A DNA stretch of 64,000 nt from Thauera sp. JM12B12 (GTDB lineage: Bacteria > Pseudomonadota > Gammaproteobacteria > Burkholderiales > Rhodocyclaceae), in contig NZ_CP154859.1 in NCBI RefSeq assembly GCF_039614725.1, forward strand, positions 2,790,001-2,854,000, given 5' to 3'. This document shows, in pieces, positions 9,525-18,692 of the stretch (positions within the stretch are counted from its first letter, which is position 1; every line of letters starts with the position of its first letter). The notes beneath the pieces are model-generated. The model saw only the letters and a program-made list of their open reading frames with translations. It did no database searches and was not told the origin of the DNA. The translations under genes and the position numbers were made by a program.

Positions 9525-10889
9525 ATGATCCGCAAGCTGCTGCGCAAGGTCTTCAAGCGCCCGGCCACCTCCGCACGCCACGAACCCGCCCTCATTCCCG
9601 TCGAACGCCACGGCGTGCGCCGCGACCAACTCTCGCCCGCGGCGCGCAAGGTGTGCGCGGTGCTGCAGGAAAAGGGCTTCAAGGCCTTCGTCGTCGGCGG
9701 CGCGGTACGCGACCTGCTGATCGGTCAGCCGCCCAAGGACTATGACGTCGCCACCAGCGCCACACCCGAGGAAGTGCGTGCCGCCTTCCGCCGGTCGCGC
9801 ATCATCGGCCGTCGCTTCAAGATCGTTCACGTCATGAGCGGGCCGGAGACGATCGAGGTCTCCACCTTCCGCGCCAGCCAGGATGCGGAGAGCGCGGAGA
9901 CCGACGAGCACGGCCGCGTGCTGCGCGACAACGTTTTCGGCAACCAGGAAGAAGACGCCACCCGGCGCGACTTCACGGTCAACGCCCTGTACTACGACCC
10001 CGGCACCGAGACCATCGTGGACTACCACCACGGCGTCGCCGACATCCAGCAGAAAACGCTGCGCATGATCGGCGATCCGCGCACGCGCTACCGCGAGGAC
10101 CCGGTGCGCATGCTGCGCGCGGTGCGCCTGGCCGCCAAGCTGGGGCTGACCATCGACCCCGCGGCGCGCCAGCCGATCCGCGAGATGGGACCGCTGCTCG
10201 AGAACGTGCCCGCGGCGCGGCTGTTCGACGAGATGCTGAAGCTGCTGTTCTCCGGCCACTCGATGAAGTGCCTGCAGCAGTTGCGCGCCGAAGGCCTGCA
10301 CCACGGCCTGCTGCCGCTGCTCGACGTGATCCTCGAGCAGCCGATGGGCGAGCGCTTCGTCACCCTGGCACTGGAAAACACCGACGAACGCGTGCGCCAG
10401 GACAAGTCGGTGTCGCCCGGCTTCCTGTTCTCCACGCTGCTGTGGCATGAGGTGCTCAAGACCTGGGAGCAGAAGACGGCCGCCGGCGAGCACAGCCAGC
10501 CGGCGCTGTTCGAGGCGATGGACGAGGTGCTCGACGCGCAGGCGGGCAAGCTCGCGATCACCCGCCGCATCGCCGGCGACATCAAGGACATCTGGGCCTT
10601 GCAGCCGCGCTTCGACAAGCGCGTCGGCAAGACCCCCTACCGCCTGATCGAGCAGCCCCGCTATCGGGCCGGCTGGGACTTCCTGCGCCTGCGTGCGCAG
10701 GCGGGCGAGATCCCGATGGAGATCGTCGACTGGTGGGACCGCTTCGCCCACGCCGGCCACGACGAGCGCGAGGCGCTGATCCGCCAGGCGCCGGCCGAAA
10801 CCGCACCGGCGGCCAAGAAACGCCGCCGCCGCAAGCGCAAGCCCGCGGGCGTGGCGGGCGACGCCGTGCCGGCGCCAGACCACGCCTGA
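9525..10889 (+). CDS. pcnB: polynucleotide adenylyltransferase (poly(A) polymerase I)
   Basis: 454 residues from the ATG at 9525 (MIRKLLRKVFKRP). The enzyme adds 3' poly(A) tails that mark RNAs for decay. The nucleotidyltransferase core is plain: FVVGGAVRDLLIGQPPKDYD, then TRRDFTVNALYYD and the RNA-binding region RYREDPVRMLRAVRLAAKL. The strongly basic C-terminus (AKKRRRRKRKP) distinguishes PcnB from CCA-adding enzymes. A 34-base gap leads into folK, the conserved pcnB-folK pair. Confidence 0.94.
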   Translation: MIRKLLRKVFKRPATSARHEPALIPVERHGVRRDQLSPAARKVCAVLQEKGFKAFVVGGAVRDLLIGQPPKDYDVATSATPEEVRAAFRRSRIIGRRFKIVHVMSGPETIEVSTFRASQDAESAETDEHGRVLRDNVFGNQEEDATRRDFTVNALYYDPGTETIVDYHHGVADIQQKTLRMIGDPRTRYREDPVRMLRAVRLAAKLGLTIDPAARQPIREMGPLLENVPAARLFDEMLKLLFSGHSMKCLQQLRAEGLHHGLLPLLDVILEQPMGERFVTLALENTDERVRQDKSVSPGFLFSTLLWHEVLKTWEQKTAAGEHSQPALFEAMDEVLDAQAGKLAITRRIAGDIKDIWALQPRFDKRVGKTPYRLIEQPRYRAGWDFLRLRAQAGEIPMEIVDWWDRFAHAGHDEREALIRQAPAETAPAAKKRRRRKRKPAGVAGDAVPAPDHA

Positions 10890-10923
10890 ACGCTGCGTTC
10901 GACGCGTCCGGCCAGACCTGCCC

Positions 10924-11439
10924 ATGCCAAGCACCGTGCGTGCCTTCGTCGCCTTCGGCGCCAATCTCGGCGACCCCGCCGCCGCTTTCGCACTGGCGCT
11001 GGAGCGCCTTGCCGCGCTGCCGGATACGCGCGTTGTCGCGCAGTCGTCGCTGTACCGCACGGCGCCGATCGGGGTCGACGGGCAGCCCGACTACATCAAC
11101 GCGGTGATCGGGCTCGACACCGCGCTCGGCGCGCGCTCGCTGCTCGACGCCCTGCTCGCCATCGAACGCGAGGGGGGACGGCGGCGGGACTTCCACATGG
11201 CGCCGCGCACGATGGACCTCGACCTGCTGCTCTTCGGCGAAGAGGTGATCGACGAACCCGGCTTGCAGGTGCCGCACCCCCGCATGCATGTGCGCGCCTT
11301 CACCCTCCGGCCGCTGGCCGAGATCGCGCCGGACACGGTCATACCTGGCAAGGGCAATGCGGCCAGCCTGCTGCCCACGGTCGCGGACCAGGCGATCGAA
11401 CGCATCGCCCCTGCGGGGCCCGATGCCCGCCGCCGCTGA
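10924..11439 (+). CDS. folK: 2-amino-4-hydroxy-6-hydroxymethyldihydropteridine pyrophosphokinase
   Basis: 171 residues. HPPK transfers pyrophosphate from ATP to hydroxymethyl-dihydropterin in folate synthesis. Family motifs are FGANLGDPAAAF at the N-terminus, SSLYRTAPIGVDGQPDYINA, the Mg-binding RTMDLDLLLFG and VPHPRMHVRAFTLRPLAEIAP. Length is typical. It follows pcnB closely and is 54 bases before the DUF486 gene. Confidence 0.95.
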   Translation: MPSTVRAFVAFGANLGDPAAAFALALERLAALPDTRVVAQSSLYRTAPIGVDGQPDYINAVIGLDTALGARSLLDALLAIEREGGRRRDFHMAPRTMDLDLLLFGEEVIDEPGLQVPHPRMHVRAFTLRPLAEIAPDTVIPGKGNAASLLPTVADQAIERIAPAGPDARRR

Positions 11440-11493
11440 CGGCCGCGGACAATCGACACCGTACGCCCCCGCCCCCCACGCGCTCCGCCCGCC

Positions 11494-11877
11494 ATGCCCG
11501 CCTGGCTCCAGCCCGCCACCAGCACCTTCACCGCCAGCCCGGTCTGGCTGCAGACCGCGCTGCTGCTCACCGCCTCCAACGTCTTCATGACCTTCGCCTG
11601 GTACGGGCATCTGAAGAACATGCAGGGCAAGGCGTGGTACATGGCGGCACTGGTGAGCTGGGGGATCGCGCTCTTCGAGTATCTGCTGCAGGTTCCGGCC
11701 AACCGTATCGGCGCCACCGCGCTCAGCCTCGCCCAGCTGAAGATCATGCAGGAGGTCATCACCCTGCTGGTGTTCATCCCCTTCGTCGTGCTCTACATGA
11801 AGCAGCCGATCAAGCTTGACTATCTGTGGGCGGCCTTGTGTATGCTCGGCGCGGTCTATTTCATCTTCCGCAGCTAG
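11494..11877 (+). CDS. DMT family protein (DUF486)
   Basis: 127 residues with four hydrophobic segments (about 23-41, 50-68, 85-105, 108-125). The motifs NVFMTFAWYGHLK and VPANRIGATALSLAQLKIMQEVITL are characteristic of the DUF486/DMT small membrane proteins. It is an inner-membrane protein of unknown transport activity. It lies 29 bases upstream of the deoxynucleoside kinase gene in a long run of plus-strand genes. Confidence 0.85.
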   Translation: MPAWLQPATSTFTASPVWLQTALLLTASNVFMTFAWYGHLKNMQGKAWYMAALVSWGIALFEYLLQVPANRIGATALSLAQLKIMQEVITLLVFIPFVVLYMKQPIKLDYLWAALCMLGAVYFIFRS

Positions 11878-11906
11878 CGCGGAGCAGTCATCGGGAGCAG
11901 CCACGG

Positions 11907-12545
11907 ATGCTGGACAAGGCTCACTACATCGTCGTGGAAGGTCCGATCGGCGCCGGCAAGACTTCGCTGGCGCGGCGACTCGCCGAGCGCCTGCAGGCCG
12001 AGCCCCTGTTCGAACAGGCCGAGAGCAACCCCTTCCTCAACCGTTTCTACCAGCAGCCCGAACGCTGGGCGATGGCCACCCAGCTGTCCTTCCTGTTCCA
12101 GCGCATCGACCAGCTCGCCAGTCTGGGGCCGGTCGGCCCGGAACGCCGGGTGGTGGCGGACTTCCTGATGGACAAGGACAGCCTGTTCGCCGAGCAGAAC
12201 CTGTCGCCGGACGAGCTCGTGCTCTACCGCCGCATCCACGAGGGCCTGCGTCCCGCCGCGCCACCGCGCCCGGATCTGGTGATCTACCTGCAGGCGCGCC
12301 CCGAGGCGTTGATGGAGCGCATCCGCAAGCGCGGCCTGGACGCGGAGCGCCGCATCACCGAGTCCTACCTCCAGCAGGTGGCCGACCGCTACACGCGCTA
12401 CTTTTACCAGTACGAGGCCGCGCCGCTGTTCATCGTCGATTCCGGCCAGCTCAATCCGGTCGATCGCGACGAGGACTTCGAGCTTCTGCTCGAGCGCCTG
12501 AGAGAAATGCGCAGCTACCGGGAGTTCTTCGGCTACTCGGGGTAA
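11907..12545 (+). CDS. deoxynucleoside kinase (dAK/dGK family)
   Basis: 212 residues from the ATG at 11907. Walker A is VEGPIGAGKTSLARRLAERL at residues 10-29, and the DRS-like region is replaced by VVADFLMDKD. The LID motif RIRKRGLDAERRI and the C-terminal FYQYEAAPLFIVDS complete the fold. Family members phosphorylate deoxyadenosine or deoxyguanosine for salvage. In many proteobacteria this kinase gene sits between folK and panB, as here, which supports the assignment. Confidence 0.88.
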   Translation: MLDKAHYIVVEGPIGAGKTSLARRLAERLQAEPLFEQAESNPFLNRFYQQPERWAMATQLSFLFQRIDQLASLGPVGPERRVVADFLMDKDSLFAEQNLSPDELVLYRRIHEGLRPAAPPRPDLVIYLQARPEALMERIRKRGLDAERRITESYLQQVADRYTRYFYQYEAAPLFIVDSGQLNPVDRDEDFELLLERLREMRSYREFFGYSG

Positions 12546-12593
12546 ACCCCTAGCGATCTCCCCATGCCGATTGGGGGCAACACACTTGTGCAA

Positions 12594-12610
12594 TGCACCA
12601 GTTTGGTGAA
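12594..12610 (+). promoter_or_regulatory. possible NtrC-type operator upstream of panB
   Basis: TGCACC-AGTTT-GGTGAA is a near-perfect inverted repeat resembling the NtrC consensus (TGCACC-N5-GGTGCA), about 30 bases before the panB ATG. It may equally be a chance palindrome, because no good sigma-54 promoter accompanies it. Confidence 0.25.
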
Positions 12611-12638
12611 CACTGCGCCCTCCCTTCAGGAGCGTCGA

Positions 12639-13454
12639 ATGAGCTATCTCCAGGACCAGAAGCCCGTCACCCTCTTCGAACTCGGCAAGATGCGCGCCGA
12701 GGGCCGCAAGATCGCGATGCTGACCGCCTACGACGCCAGCTTCGCCGCCCTCCTCGGGCGCGCCGGCGTCGATGCCATCCTCATCGGCGACTCGCTCGGC
12801 AACGTGCTGCAGGGACAGAAATCCACCCTGCCCGTGACGCTCGAGCAGATGGCCTACCACACCGAGTGCGTGGCGCGCGCCGGTGCGCGGCCGCTCATCC
12901 TCACCGACATGCCCTTCGGCAGCTACCACGAGAACCGCGAGCAGGCGATGCGCAACGCCACCCGCCTGATGGCGGCCGGTGCGCAGATGGTGAAGCTCGA
13001 AGGCGGCGCATTCATGGCCGATACCGTTCATTTCCTCGTCGAGCGTGGGGTGCCGGTGTGCGCCCACATCGGCCTGACGCCGCAGGCGGTGCACCAGCTC
13101 GGTGGCTATCGGGTGCAGGGCCGCAGCGACGAAGGCGCCGCCCGTCTCAAGGCCGACGCGCTCGCGCTGGAGCAGGCCGGCGCCGCGCTCATGGTGATGG
13201 AAATGGTGCCGGCCGCGCTCGCCGGCGAGATCACCGCCAGCCTGAAGACGATGGCCACCATCGGCATCGGCGCCGGCGCGGACTGCGACGGCCAGGTGCT
13301 CGTGCTGCACGACATGCTCGGCATCTTCCCGGGCAAGACCGCGCGCTTCGTACGCAACTTCATGGACGGCGCGGCGAGCATCGAGGAAGCCGTGACCCGC
13401 TATGCAGCCGCGGTCAAGGACGGCAGCTTCCCTGCCGCCGAGCACTGCTACTGA
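12639..13454 (+). CDS. panB: 3-methyl-2-oxobutanoate hydroxymethyltransferase
   Basis: 271 residues from the ATG at 12639 (CAGGAG seven bases upstream). PanB makes ketopantoate from alpha-ketoisovalerate and methylene-tetrahydrofolate, the first committed pantothenate step. Motifs are [79 protein letters not shown] and [18 protein letters not shown]. It precedes panC by 57 bases, the usual operon. Its substrate is the IlvD product of the pathway encoded at 21-24 kb. Confidence 0.97.
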   Translation: MSYLQDQKPVTLFELGKMRAEGRKIAMLTAYDASFAALLGRAGVDAILIGDSLGNVLQGQKSTLPVTLEQMAYHTECVARAGARPLILTDMPFGSYHENREQAMRNATRLMAAGAQMVKLEGGAFMADTVHFLVERGVPVCAHIGLTPQAVHQLGGYRVQGRSDEGAARLKADALALEQAGAALMVMEMVPAALAGEITASLKTMATIGIGAGADCDGQVLVLHDMLGIFPGKTARFVRNFMDGAASIEEAVTRYAAAVKDGSFPAAEHCY

Positions 13455-13511
13455 GACACGGAAACGCGCCAGCAGCCCTTCCCTGCCGTCCCGACAACCC
13501 CGACCGCCACC

Positions 13512-14339
13512 ATGCAGATCCACGACACCATCGAAAGCCTGCGCGCCGCGCGCGCCCGTGCCGGCAAGGTCGCCTTCGTTCCCACCATGGGCAACCTGCA
13601 CGAGGGCCACATCGCCCTCATGCGTCAGGCCGGCGAACATGCCGACTGCGTGATCGCCAGCATCTTCGTCAACCGCCTGCAATTCGGCGCCGGCGAGGAC
13701 TTCGACCGCTACCCGCGCACCTTCGCCGCCGACTGCGAGAAGCTGCAGGCCGCCGGCGTCGCACATGTGTTCGCGCCCGACGAGAGCGTGATGTATCCGC
13801 AGCCGCAGCGCTACCACGTCGAGCCCGCCCCCGCGCAGGTTTCGATCCTCGAGGGCGAGTTCCGCCCCGGTCATTTCCGCGGCGTCGCCACCGTTGTCTT
13901 GAAGCTGCTCAACATCGTGCAGCCCGACTTCGCGCTGTTCGGCAAGAAGGACTACCAGCAGCTCATGGTGCTGTCGAACATGGTGCGCGAGATGGCGGTG
14001 CCGGTCGAGGTCATCCCGGGCGAGACCGTGCGCGCCGGAGACGGCCTGGCGCTGTCCTCGCGCAACGGCTACCTGAGCGCCGACGAACGCGCCCGCGCAC
14101 CGCTGCTCCACCGCTTGCTGAACCGGATCGCCGCCGCGGTGCGGGCGGGCGATCACGACCTGCTGAAACTCGAGACCGACGCCGTGGCCGAGCTGCGCGC
14201 AGCCGGCTGGGAGCCCGACTACGTGGCCGTGCGCCGCCGTGCCGACCTGCAGCCGCCCATGCAGATGGACGACCCGCTGGTGGTGCTCGCGGCGGCCAAA
14301 CTGGGCCGAACGCGCCTGATCGACAATCTGGAGATCTGA
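13512..14339 (+). CDS. panC: pantoate--beta-alanine ligase
   Basis: 275 residues. PanC joins pantoate and beta-alanine with ATP to give pantothenate. The nucleotidyltransferase signature [19 protein letters not shown] (HxGH at about 34-37), [10 protein letters not shown] and the KMSKS-like [12 protein letters not shown] are all present, and length is typical. It is co-directional with and downstream of panB. Confidence 0.97.
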   Translation: MQIHDTIESLRAARARAGKVAFVPTMGNLHEGHIALMRQAGEHADCVIASIFVNRLQFGAGEDFDRYPRTFAADCEKLQAAGVAHVFAPDESVMYPQPQRYHVEPAPAQVSILEGEFRPGHFRGVATVVLKLLNIVQPDFALFGKKDYQQLMVLSNMVREMAVPVEVIPGETVRAGDGLALSSRNGYLSADERARAPLLHRLLNRIAAAVRAGDHDLLKLETDAVAELRAAGWEPDYVAVRRRADLQPPMQMDDPLVVLAAAKLGRTRLIDNLEI

Positions 14340-14369
14340 ACGCCGCCCTGGGTCAGGGTTCGCCCGCCC

Positions 14370-14398
14370 TTGCATCGGCACGCGGTTCTGGTTAAAAA
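14370..14398 (+). promoter_or_regulatory. candidate sigma-70 promoter of the CBS-domain gene
   Basis: TTGCAT (14370-14375), 17 bases, TAAAAA (14393-14398). The -10 lies inside a small hairpin (TCTGGTT/AACCAGA, 14387-14403), so part of this AT-rich patch may instead be a weak panC terminator. Confidence 0.3.
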
Positions 14399-14469
14399 CC
14401 AGACAACTCAAGAATAAAGACCGCCACACTCCGTGGCGCGCAGCTCAACGACGAAGGGGGAGAAGGACG

Positions 14470-14916
14470 ATGATGACGACCGTGAAGCAGATCCTGGAGC
14501 AGAAAGGCTCCGCTTTCCATGCGGTACGGCCGACCGACTCGGTGTTCGACGCGCTGTCGCTGATGGCGCAGTTCGACATCGGCTGCGTGCTGGTCACCGA
14601 GAACGACAAGCTGGTCGGCATCTTCACCGAACGCGACTACGCGCGGAAGGTGGTACTCAAGGGCCTGGTGTCGCGCGACGTCAAGGTGGGCGACCTGATG
14701 ACGCATGCGCCCTACACGGTGGGACTCTCGGGCACGGCCGACGACCTGATGGCGACGATGACCGCGAAGCGTTTTCGCCACATCCCGGTGGTCGAGGATG
14801 GCAAGGTGCTCGGCATCGTGACCATCGGCGACATGGTCAAGTCCATCGTCAGCCAGCAGGAAAAGACGATCAAGCAGCTCGAGAGCTACATCGCCGGCGA
14901 TCTCGCCGCCGAGTGA
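14470..14916 (+). CDS. tandem CBS-domain protein
   Basis: 148 residues (MMTTVKQILEQKG), all of it two CBS motifs: residues ~8-65 (VRPTDSVFDALSLMAQFDIGC, FTERDYARKV) and ~78-135 (LSGTADDLMATMTAKRFRHI, VLGIVTIGDMVK). Such stand-alone CBS pairs bind adenine nucleotides and act as sensors, but the partner is not known. A 130-base gap from panC and a candidate promoter suggest independent expression. A strong hairpin follows the stop. Confidence 0.9.
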   Translation: MMTTVKQILEQKGSAFHAVRPTDSVFDALSLMAQFDIGCVLVTENDKLVGIFTERDYARKVVLKGLVSRDVKVGDLMTHAPYTVGLSGTADDLMATMTAKRFRHIPVVEDGKVLGIVTIGDMVKSIVSQQEKTIKQLESYIAGDLAAE

Positions 14917-14963
14917 TCGCGTACCCGCCCCTGAGGCGGGTATCGGAAGACAGGAAAGCGCAC

Positions 14964-14997
14964 GGCGCCGGGTCACGACGAAAGTCGGCCCGGCGCC
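14964..14997. terminator. bidirectional terminator between the CBS gene and pepN
   Basis: GGCGCCGGG (14964-14972) pairs with CCCGGCGCC (14989-14997), and the loop holds a second stem capped by a GAAA tetraloop. It lies between convergent genes. The T-run is weak (CTTGCATT). Confidence 0.7.
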
Positions 14998-15015
14998 CTT
15001 GCATTCGGACTCAGG

Positions 15016-17685
15016 CTAGAGCGCCTTGCCGACGACCTCGGCGACGTCCGCGGAGAGCCCCGGCGCCGCGAGCACGCGTTCGAGCTGGGGCCGGATGCTC
15101 GCCTGCAGCGCCGGGGTGAAGCGCCGCCAGTTCTCCAGCGCGCGCGCCATGCGGGCGGCCACCTGCGGATTCTTCGCGTCGAGCGCGATCACCTGGTCGG
15201 CCCAGAAGGCGTGGCCGCTCCCGTCGGCGGCGTGGAACTCGCCCGGGTTGGCGCGGAAGAAGGTGCCGAGCAGCGCATAGACCTTGTTCGGGTTCGACAG
15301 GCTGAATGCCGGATCGCTGAGCAGCACCTGCACGCGCGCAAGCGTGGGCTCGCCGTCGTCGCTCCAGCGCCAGGCGCCGGCCTGCAGGGCGAACCACTTG
15401 TCGAGCACCAGGGCGTCGTCGCGGTGGCGGTCGTGAAACGCGAGCAGCGCGGCGGTGCGCGCCGGGCTCGCGCTCTGCACCAGCGCGGCGAGCGCACCGA
15501 AGCGCTCGGTCATGTTGGTGGCGGCGGCAAAGCGCGCCTCGGCCCGCGCCAATCCCTCGCCCACGTCGGCGGCGGCAAGGTAGCGTAGCGCAAGATTGAC
15601 CAGCGCGCGGCGCCCGGCATCGCCCGGGTGGTAGCGGTAAGGGCCGGGCACGTGCAAGGTGTCGGCCACGCGCATCCAGTCGGCAGCGAGCGTGAGTCCG
15701 AGCGCGCGCATCATGCGCACGAGGGCGTCGCGCAGAGCCAGGGGGTCGGCCGGCGACATGCGTTCGAGCAGGTAAGCCTCACCGGGCAGCGCGAGTGCCT
15801 GGGCGCGGAAGGCCGGGTCGAGCGCGTCATCGTTGAGCAGCGCACGGAAGGCGTCGACGAAGGCCGCGGGCACCGTCGCCGCGGGCTCGGCCGCGAGCGC
15901 GAGCGCCACGCGCTCGGCGTAGCGCTGTGCGGCATCCCAGCGGTTGAAGGGATCGGCATCGTGCGCCATGCGAAAGGCAAGGCGGGCGTCATCCTCGTCG
16001 ACTTCCAGGATCACCGGTGCCGAGAAACCCCGCAGCAGGGACGGCACCGGCTCGCCCGCGAGACCGACGAAGCGGAACACCTGCACGTCCTCGGTGAGCT
16101 TGAGCACGCGGGTGCTGGCGCCGGGCTGAGCCTCGCCCTCGAGCTGCAGCGGCTGGTCGCGACCGTCGGGGCCGATCAGACCGACCGCGACCGGGATCAC
16201 CAGCGGCAACTTCACGTGCTGGCCCGGGGTGGCCGGCGTGTGCTGGGCCAGAGTCAGGGTGAAACTGCCGTCGGCGCCATTCCATTGCCCGTCGGCCTTC
16301 ACGCGCGGCGTTCCGGCCTGGCTGTACCAGCGCATGAACTGATCGAGGTCGAAGCCGTTGTTGGCCTCGGACATCGCCTCGACGAAGTCGTCGCAGGTCA
16401 CCGCCTGGCCGTCGAAATAGCTGAAGTAGAGATCCATGCCGTTGCGAAAGCCTTCCTGCCCGAGCAGGGTATGCAGCATGCGGATGACCTCGGCCCCCTT
16501 CTCGTACACCGTCGCGGTGTAGAAGTTGTTGATCTCCTGGTAGCTGTCGGGGCGGATCGGATGCGCCATCGGCCCGCCGTCCTCGGGGAACTGTGCGGCG
16601 CGCAGCACGCGCACGTCGTCGATGCGCTTGACCGCGCGCGCCGAAGCCGCGCCCTCGGGGCCGGCGGCGCGCGCCAGCATGTCGGCGGAGAACTGCTGAT
16701 CGCGGAAGACCGTGAGGCCTTCCTTGAGCGTGAGCTGGAACCAGTCGCGGCAGGTGACCCGGTTGCCCGTCCAGTTGTGGAAGTACTCGTGCGCGACCAC
16801 GCTCTCGACGTTCTCGTAGTCGACATCGGTGGCGGTGTCGGGCTTGGCGAGGATGAACTTGGTGTTGAAGATGTTCAGCCCCTTGTTCTCCATCGCGCCC
16901 ATGTTGAAGTCGGCCACGGCGACGATCATGAAGCGGTCGAGATCGAGCTCGAGGCCGAAGGCCTCTTCGTCCCAGCGCATCGAATGCACCAGCGAGTCCA
17001 TCGCATGCTCGACGCGATCGAGATTGCCCGCCTCCACCCACACCTGCAGCAGCACCTCGCGGCCGGACATCGTCTTCACGGTGCGCTCGAGCGCGACCAG
17101 CTTCGCCGCGACCAGCGCGAACAGGTAAGAGGGCTTGGGGAAGGGATCCTCCCACTTCGCGTAGTGGCGACCCTCGGGCAGTACGCCCTGGTCGATCAGG
17201 TTGCCGTTGGAGAGCAGCACCGGGCAGGCCTCGCGGTCGGCTTCCAGCGTGACGGTGTAGCGCGCCATCACGTCGGGGCGGTCGGGGAAGCAGGTGATGC
17301 GGCGGAACCCCTCGGCCTCGCACTGGGTGAAGAAGCCGCCGTTGGACAGGTAGAGGCCCGACAGCGTAGTGTTGGCGCGCGGGTTGATGCGGGTGACGAC
17401 CTCGACCGTCGCCGCGTCACCGTCGACGTCGATCTCGAGCACGCCCGCCGTCTCCCGAATCACGCCGGGCGCCTCGCCGTCCACGGTCAGCGCGACGCGC
17501 TCGAGCGCCTCGCTCCACAGCCGGAGCGGCCCTTCGCCTGCGCCCGGGTTGCGCACGCAACGCATGCGGTTGGTGACGAGCGTGGCCTCCGCATCGAGGC
17601 GGAAATGCAGGTCGACGGTCTCCACCGTCCACGGCAGGGGTTGGTAGTCGGCACGCTGGATCGTTGGGGCATGTTCGGTTTTCAT
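15016..17685 (-). CDS. pepN: aminopeptidase N (M1 family)
   Basis: 889 residues from the ATG at 17685 (MKTEHAPTIQ), with GGAG upstream; an in-frame ATG at 17718 adds 11 residues without a better site. It removes N-terminal amino acids from peptides in the cytoplasm. The exopeptidase loop GAMEN is at 263-267, the zinc site HEYFHNWTGNR at 299-309, and the third ligand Glu322 is in LTLKEGLTVFRDQQFSAD. The length and C-terminal helical domain match E. coli-type PepN rather than eukaryotic M1 enzymes. It is transcribed alone toward the CBS gene terminator. Confidence 0.96.
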   Translation of the reverse strand: MKTEHAPTIQRADYQPLPWTVETVDLHFRLDAEATLVTNRMRCVRNPGAGEGPLRLWSEALERVALTVDGEAPGVIRETAGVLEIDVDGDAATVEVVTRINPRANTTLSGLYLSNGGFFTQCEAEGFRRITCFPDRPDVMARYTVTLEADREACPVLLSNGNLIDQGVLPEGRHYAKWEDPFPKPSYLFALVAAKLVALERTVKTMSGREVLLQVWVEAGNLDRVEHAMDSLVHSMRWDEEAFGLELDLDRFMIVAVADFNMGAMENKGLNIFNTKFILAKPDTATDVDYENVESVVAHEYFHNWTGNRVTCRDWFQLTLKEGLTVFRDQQFSADMLARAAGPEGAASARAVKRIDDVRVLRAAQFPEDGGPMAHPIRPDSYQEINNFYTATVYEKGAEVIRMLHTLLGQEGFRNGMDLYFSYFDGQAVTCDDFVEAMSEANNGFDLDQFMRWYSQAGTPRVKADGQWNGADGSFTLTLAQHTPATPGQHVKLPLVIPVAVGLIGPDGRDQPLQLEGEAQPGASTRVLKLTEDVQVFRFVGLAGEPVPSLLRGFSAPVILEVDEDDARLAFRMAHDADPFNRWDAAQRYAERVALALAAEPAATVPAAFVDAFRALLNDDALDPAFRAQALALPGEAYLLERMSPADPLALRDALVRMMRALGLTLAADWMRVADTLHVPGPYRYHPGDAGRRALVNLALRYLAAADVGEGLARAEARFAAATNMTERFGALAALVQSASPARTAALLAFHDRHRDDALVLDKWFALQAGAWRWSDDGEPTLARVQVLLSDPAFSLSNPNKVYALLGTFFRANPGEFHAADGSGHAFWADQVIALDAKNPQVAARMARALENWRRFTPALQASIRPQLERVLAAPGLSADVAEVVGKAL

Positions 17686-17795
17686 TGGTTCTCCATCCGC
17701 GCCGCGACGGCGCGACAAGTCCGCGAGTGTACGCCGGCGCGGCCTGCGGCGCCCAGTTCACTCCGTGGGGCGCGAGGCGGCGCTCCAGTGCCTCG

Positions 17796-18692
17796 TCAGG
17801 CGCCTACGCGATCGGCCACCAGAACGTCGGCGACGGATTGGGCGAGGATGTGCTTGGTGACGCTACCGAGCAGCATCTCGCCGATCAAGCCCTGGCCGCG
17901 CTTGCCGATCACGATCAGGTCGCAGTCCTGTGCCTGCTCGTGCTCGAGCAGCTGCATGCTCGCCTCGCCATGGACCACGATTCGGCGCACGCGGGTCTGA
18001 TCGCCCCCGGCTTCGGCGACCAGGTCGTTCATCTTCGCCGTGGCTTCGCGACGCGCGCTGACCCGCAGTCCGGACAGCGCGCTCTCCTCGACCCCGGCGT
18101 AGCGGAGCTTGCCTTCGAACGGCACCTCGAAGGCGTGCACGAGCACGTATTCGGCCTGCGGCGCCACGCGTTGGGCAAGACGCAGCGCGTCGAGCGAGCG
18201 CGGCGAGAAATCCACCGGCACGAGCACGCGGCGGTAGGGCTCATGCGCCATCTGCTTGACGACCAGCAGCGGACGCGTGCATTTGCGCAGCACGCGCTCG
18301 GTGGTCGAGCCGATCAGCAGCTCGCGCACGAAACCGGCGCCCCGCGCACCCATGACCAGCAAGTCGGCGTCGATCGCGTCCGCATGGCTGGCGATCTCGT
18401 TCAGCACGTTGCCCACGACCAGGTGCAGTTCGGACCTCACGCCCTGGCGCTCCTCGATCTCCAGTGCGAGCGCAGCGACCTCCTCGCGCACCTCGTCGAG
18501 CAGCTTCTGCTGCAGCTCGCCCGCACCCGCATCGATCAGGTGGCGCAAGACGTCGAGCGCACCGACATTGACCACGTGCTGAAGCGCAAGCCGGGCGCCC
18601 AGCTCGCGGGCGACCATCGCGGCACGCACCACGGCATGGCGCGCAATCGGCGACAGGTCGGTCGGAGCCAGAATGGTGCGGACGGGGGTCAT
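17796..18692 (-). CDS. tandem universal stress protein
   Basis: 298 residues made of two Usp domains. The first (1-145) starts TILAPTDLSPIARHAVVRAA and ends in the ATP-loop-like VMGARGAGFVRELLIGSTTE. The second (~150-298) starts RVLVPVDFSPRSLDALRLA and ends VIGKRGQGLIGEMLLGSVTK. Both G-x2-G-x9-G(S/T) nucleotide-binding loops are intact, so ATP binding is expected. It overlaps the upstream antiporter gene by four bases, so it is probably co-expressed with it and may gate it in response to energy state. That link is inference. Confidence 0.9.
   Translation of the reverse strand: MTPVRTILAPTDLSPIARHAVVRAAMVARELGARLALQHVVNVGALDVLRHLIDAGAGELQQKLLDEVREEVAALALEIEERQGVRSELHLVVGNVLNEIASHADAIDADLLVMGARGAGFVRELLIGSTTERVLRKCTRPLLVVKQMAHEPYRRVLVPVDFSPRSLDALRLAQRVAPQAEYVLVHAFEVPFEGKLRYAGVEESALSGLRVSARREATAKMNDLVAEAGGDQTRVRRIVVHGEASMQLLEHEQAQDCDLIVIGKRGQGLIGEMLLGSVTKHILAQSVADVLVADRVGA

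Noticed and set aside
11874..14429. 851-codon minus-strand frame across the kinase, panB and panC genes
   Set aside because: It is antisense to three clear genes, with Gly/His/Arg/Val-rich shadow composition and no domain.
15628..18000. 790-codon plus-strand frame opposite pepN
   Set aside because: It is antisense to aminopeptidase N, which carries GAMEN and HEXXH in the opposite strand.
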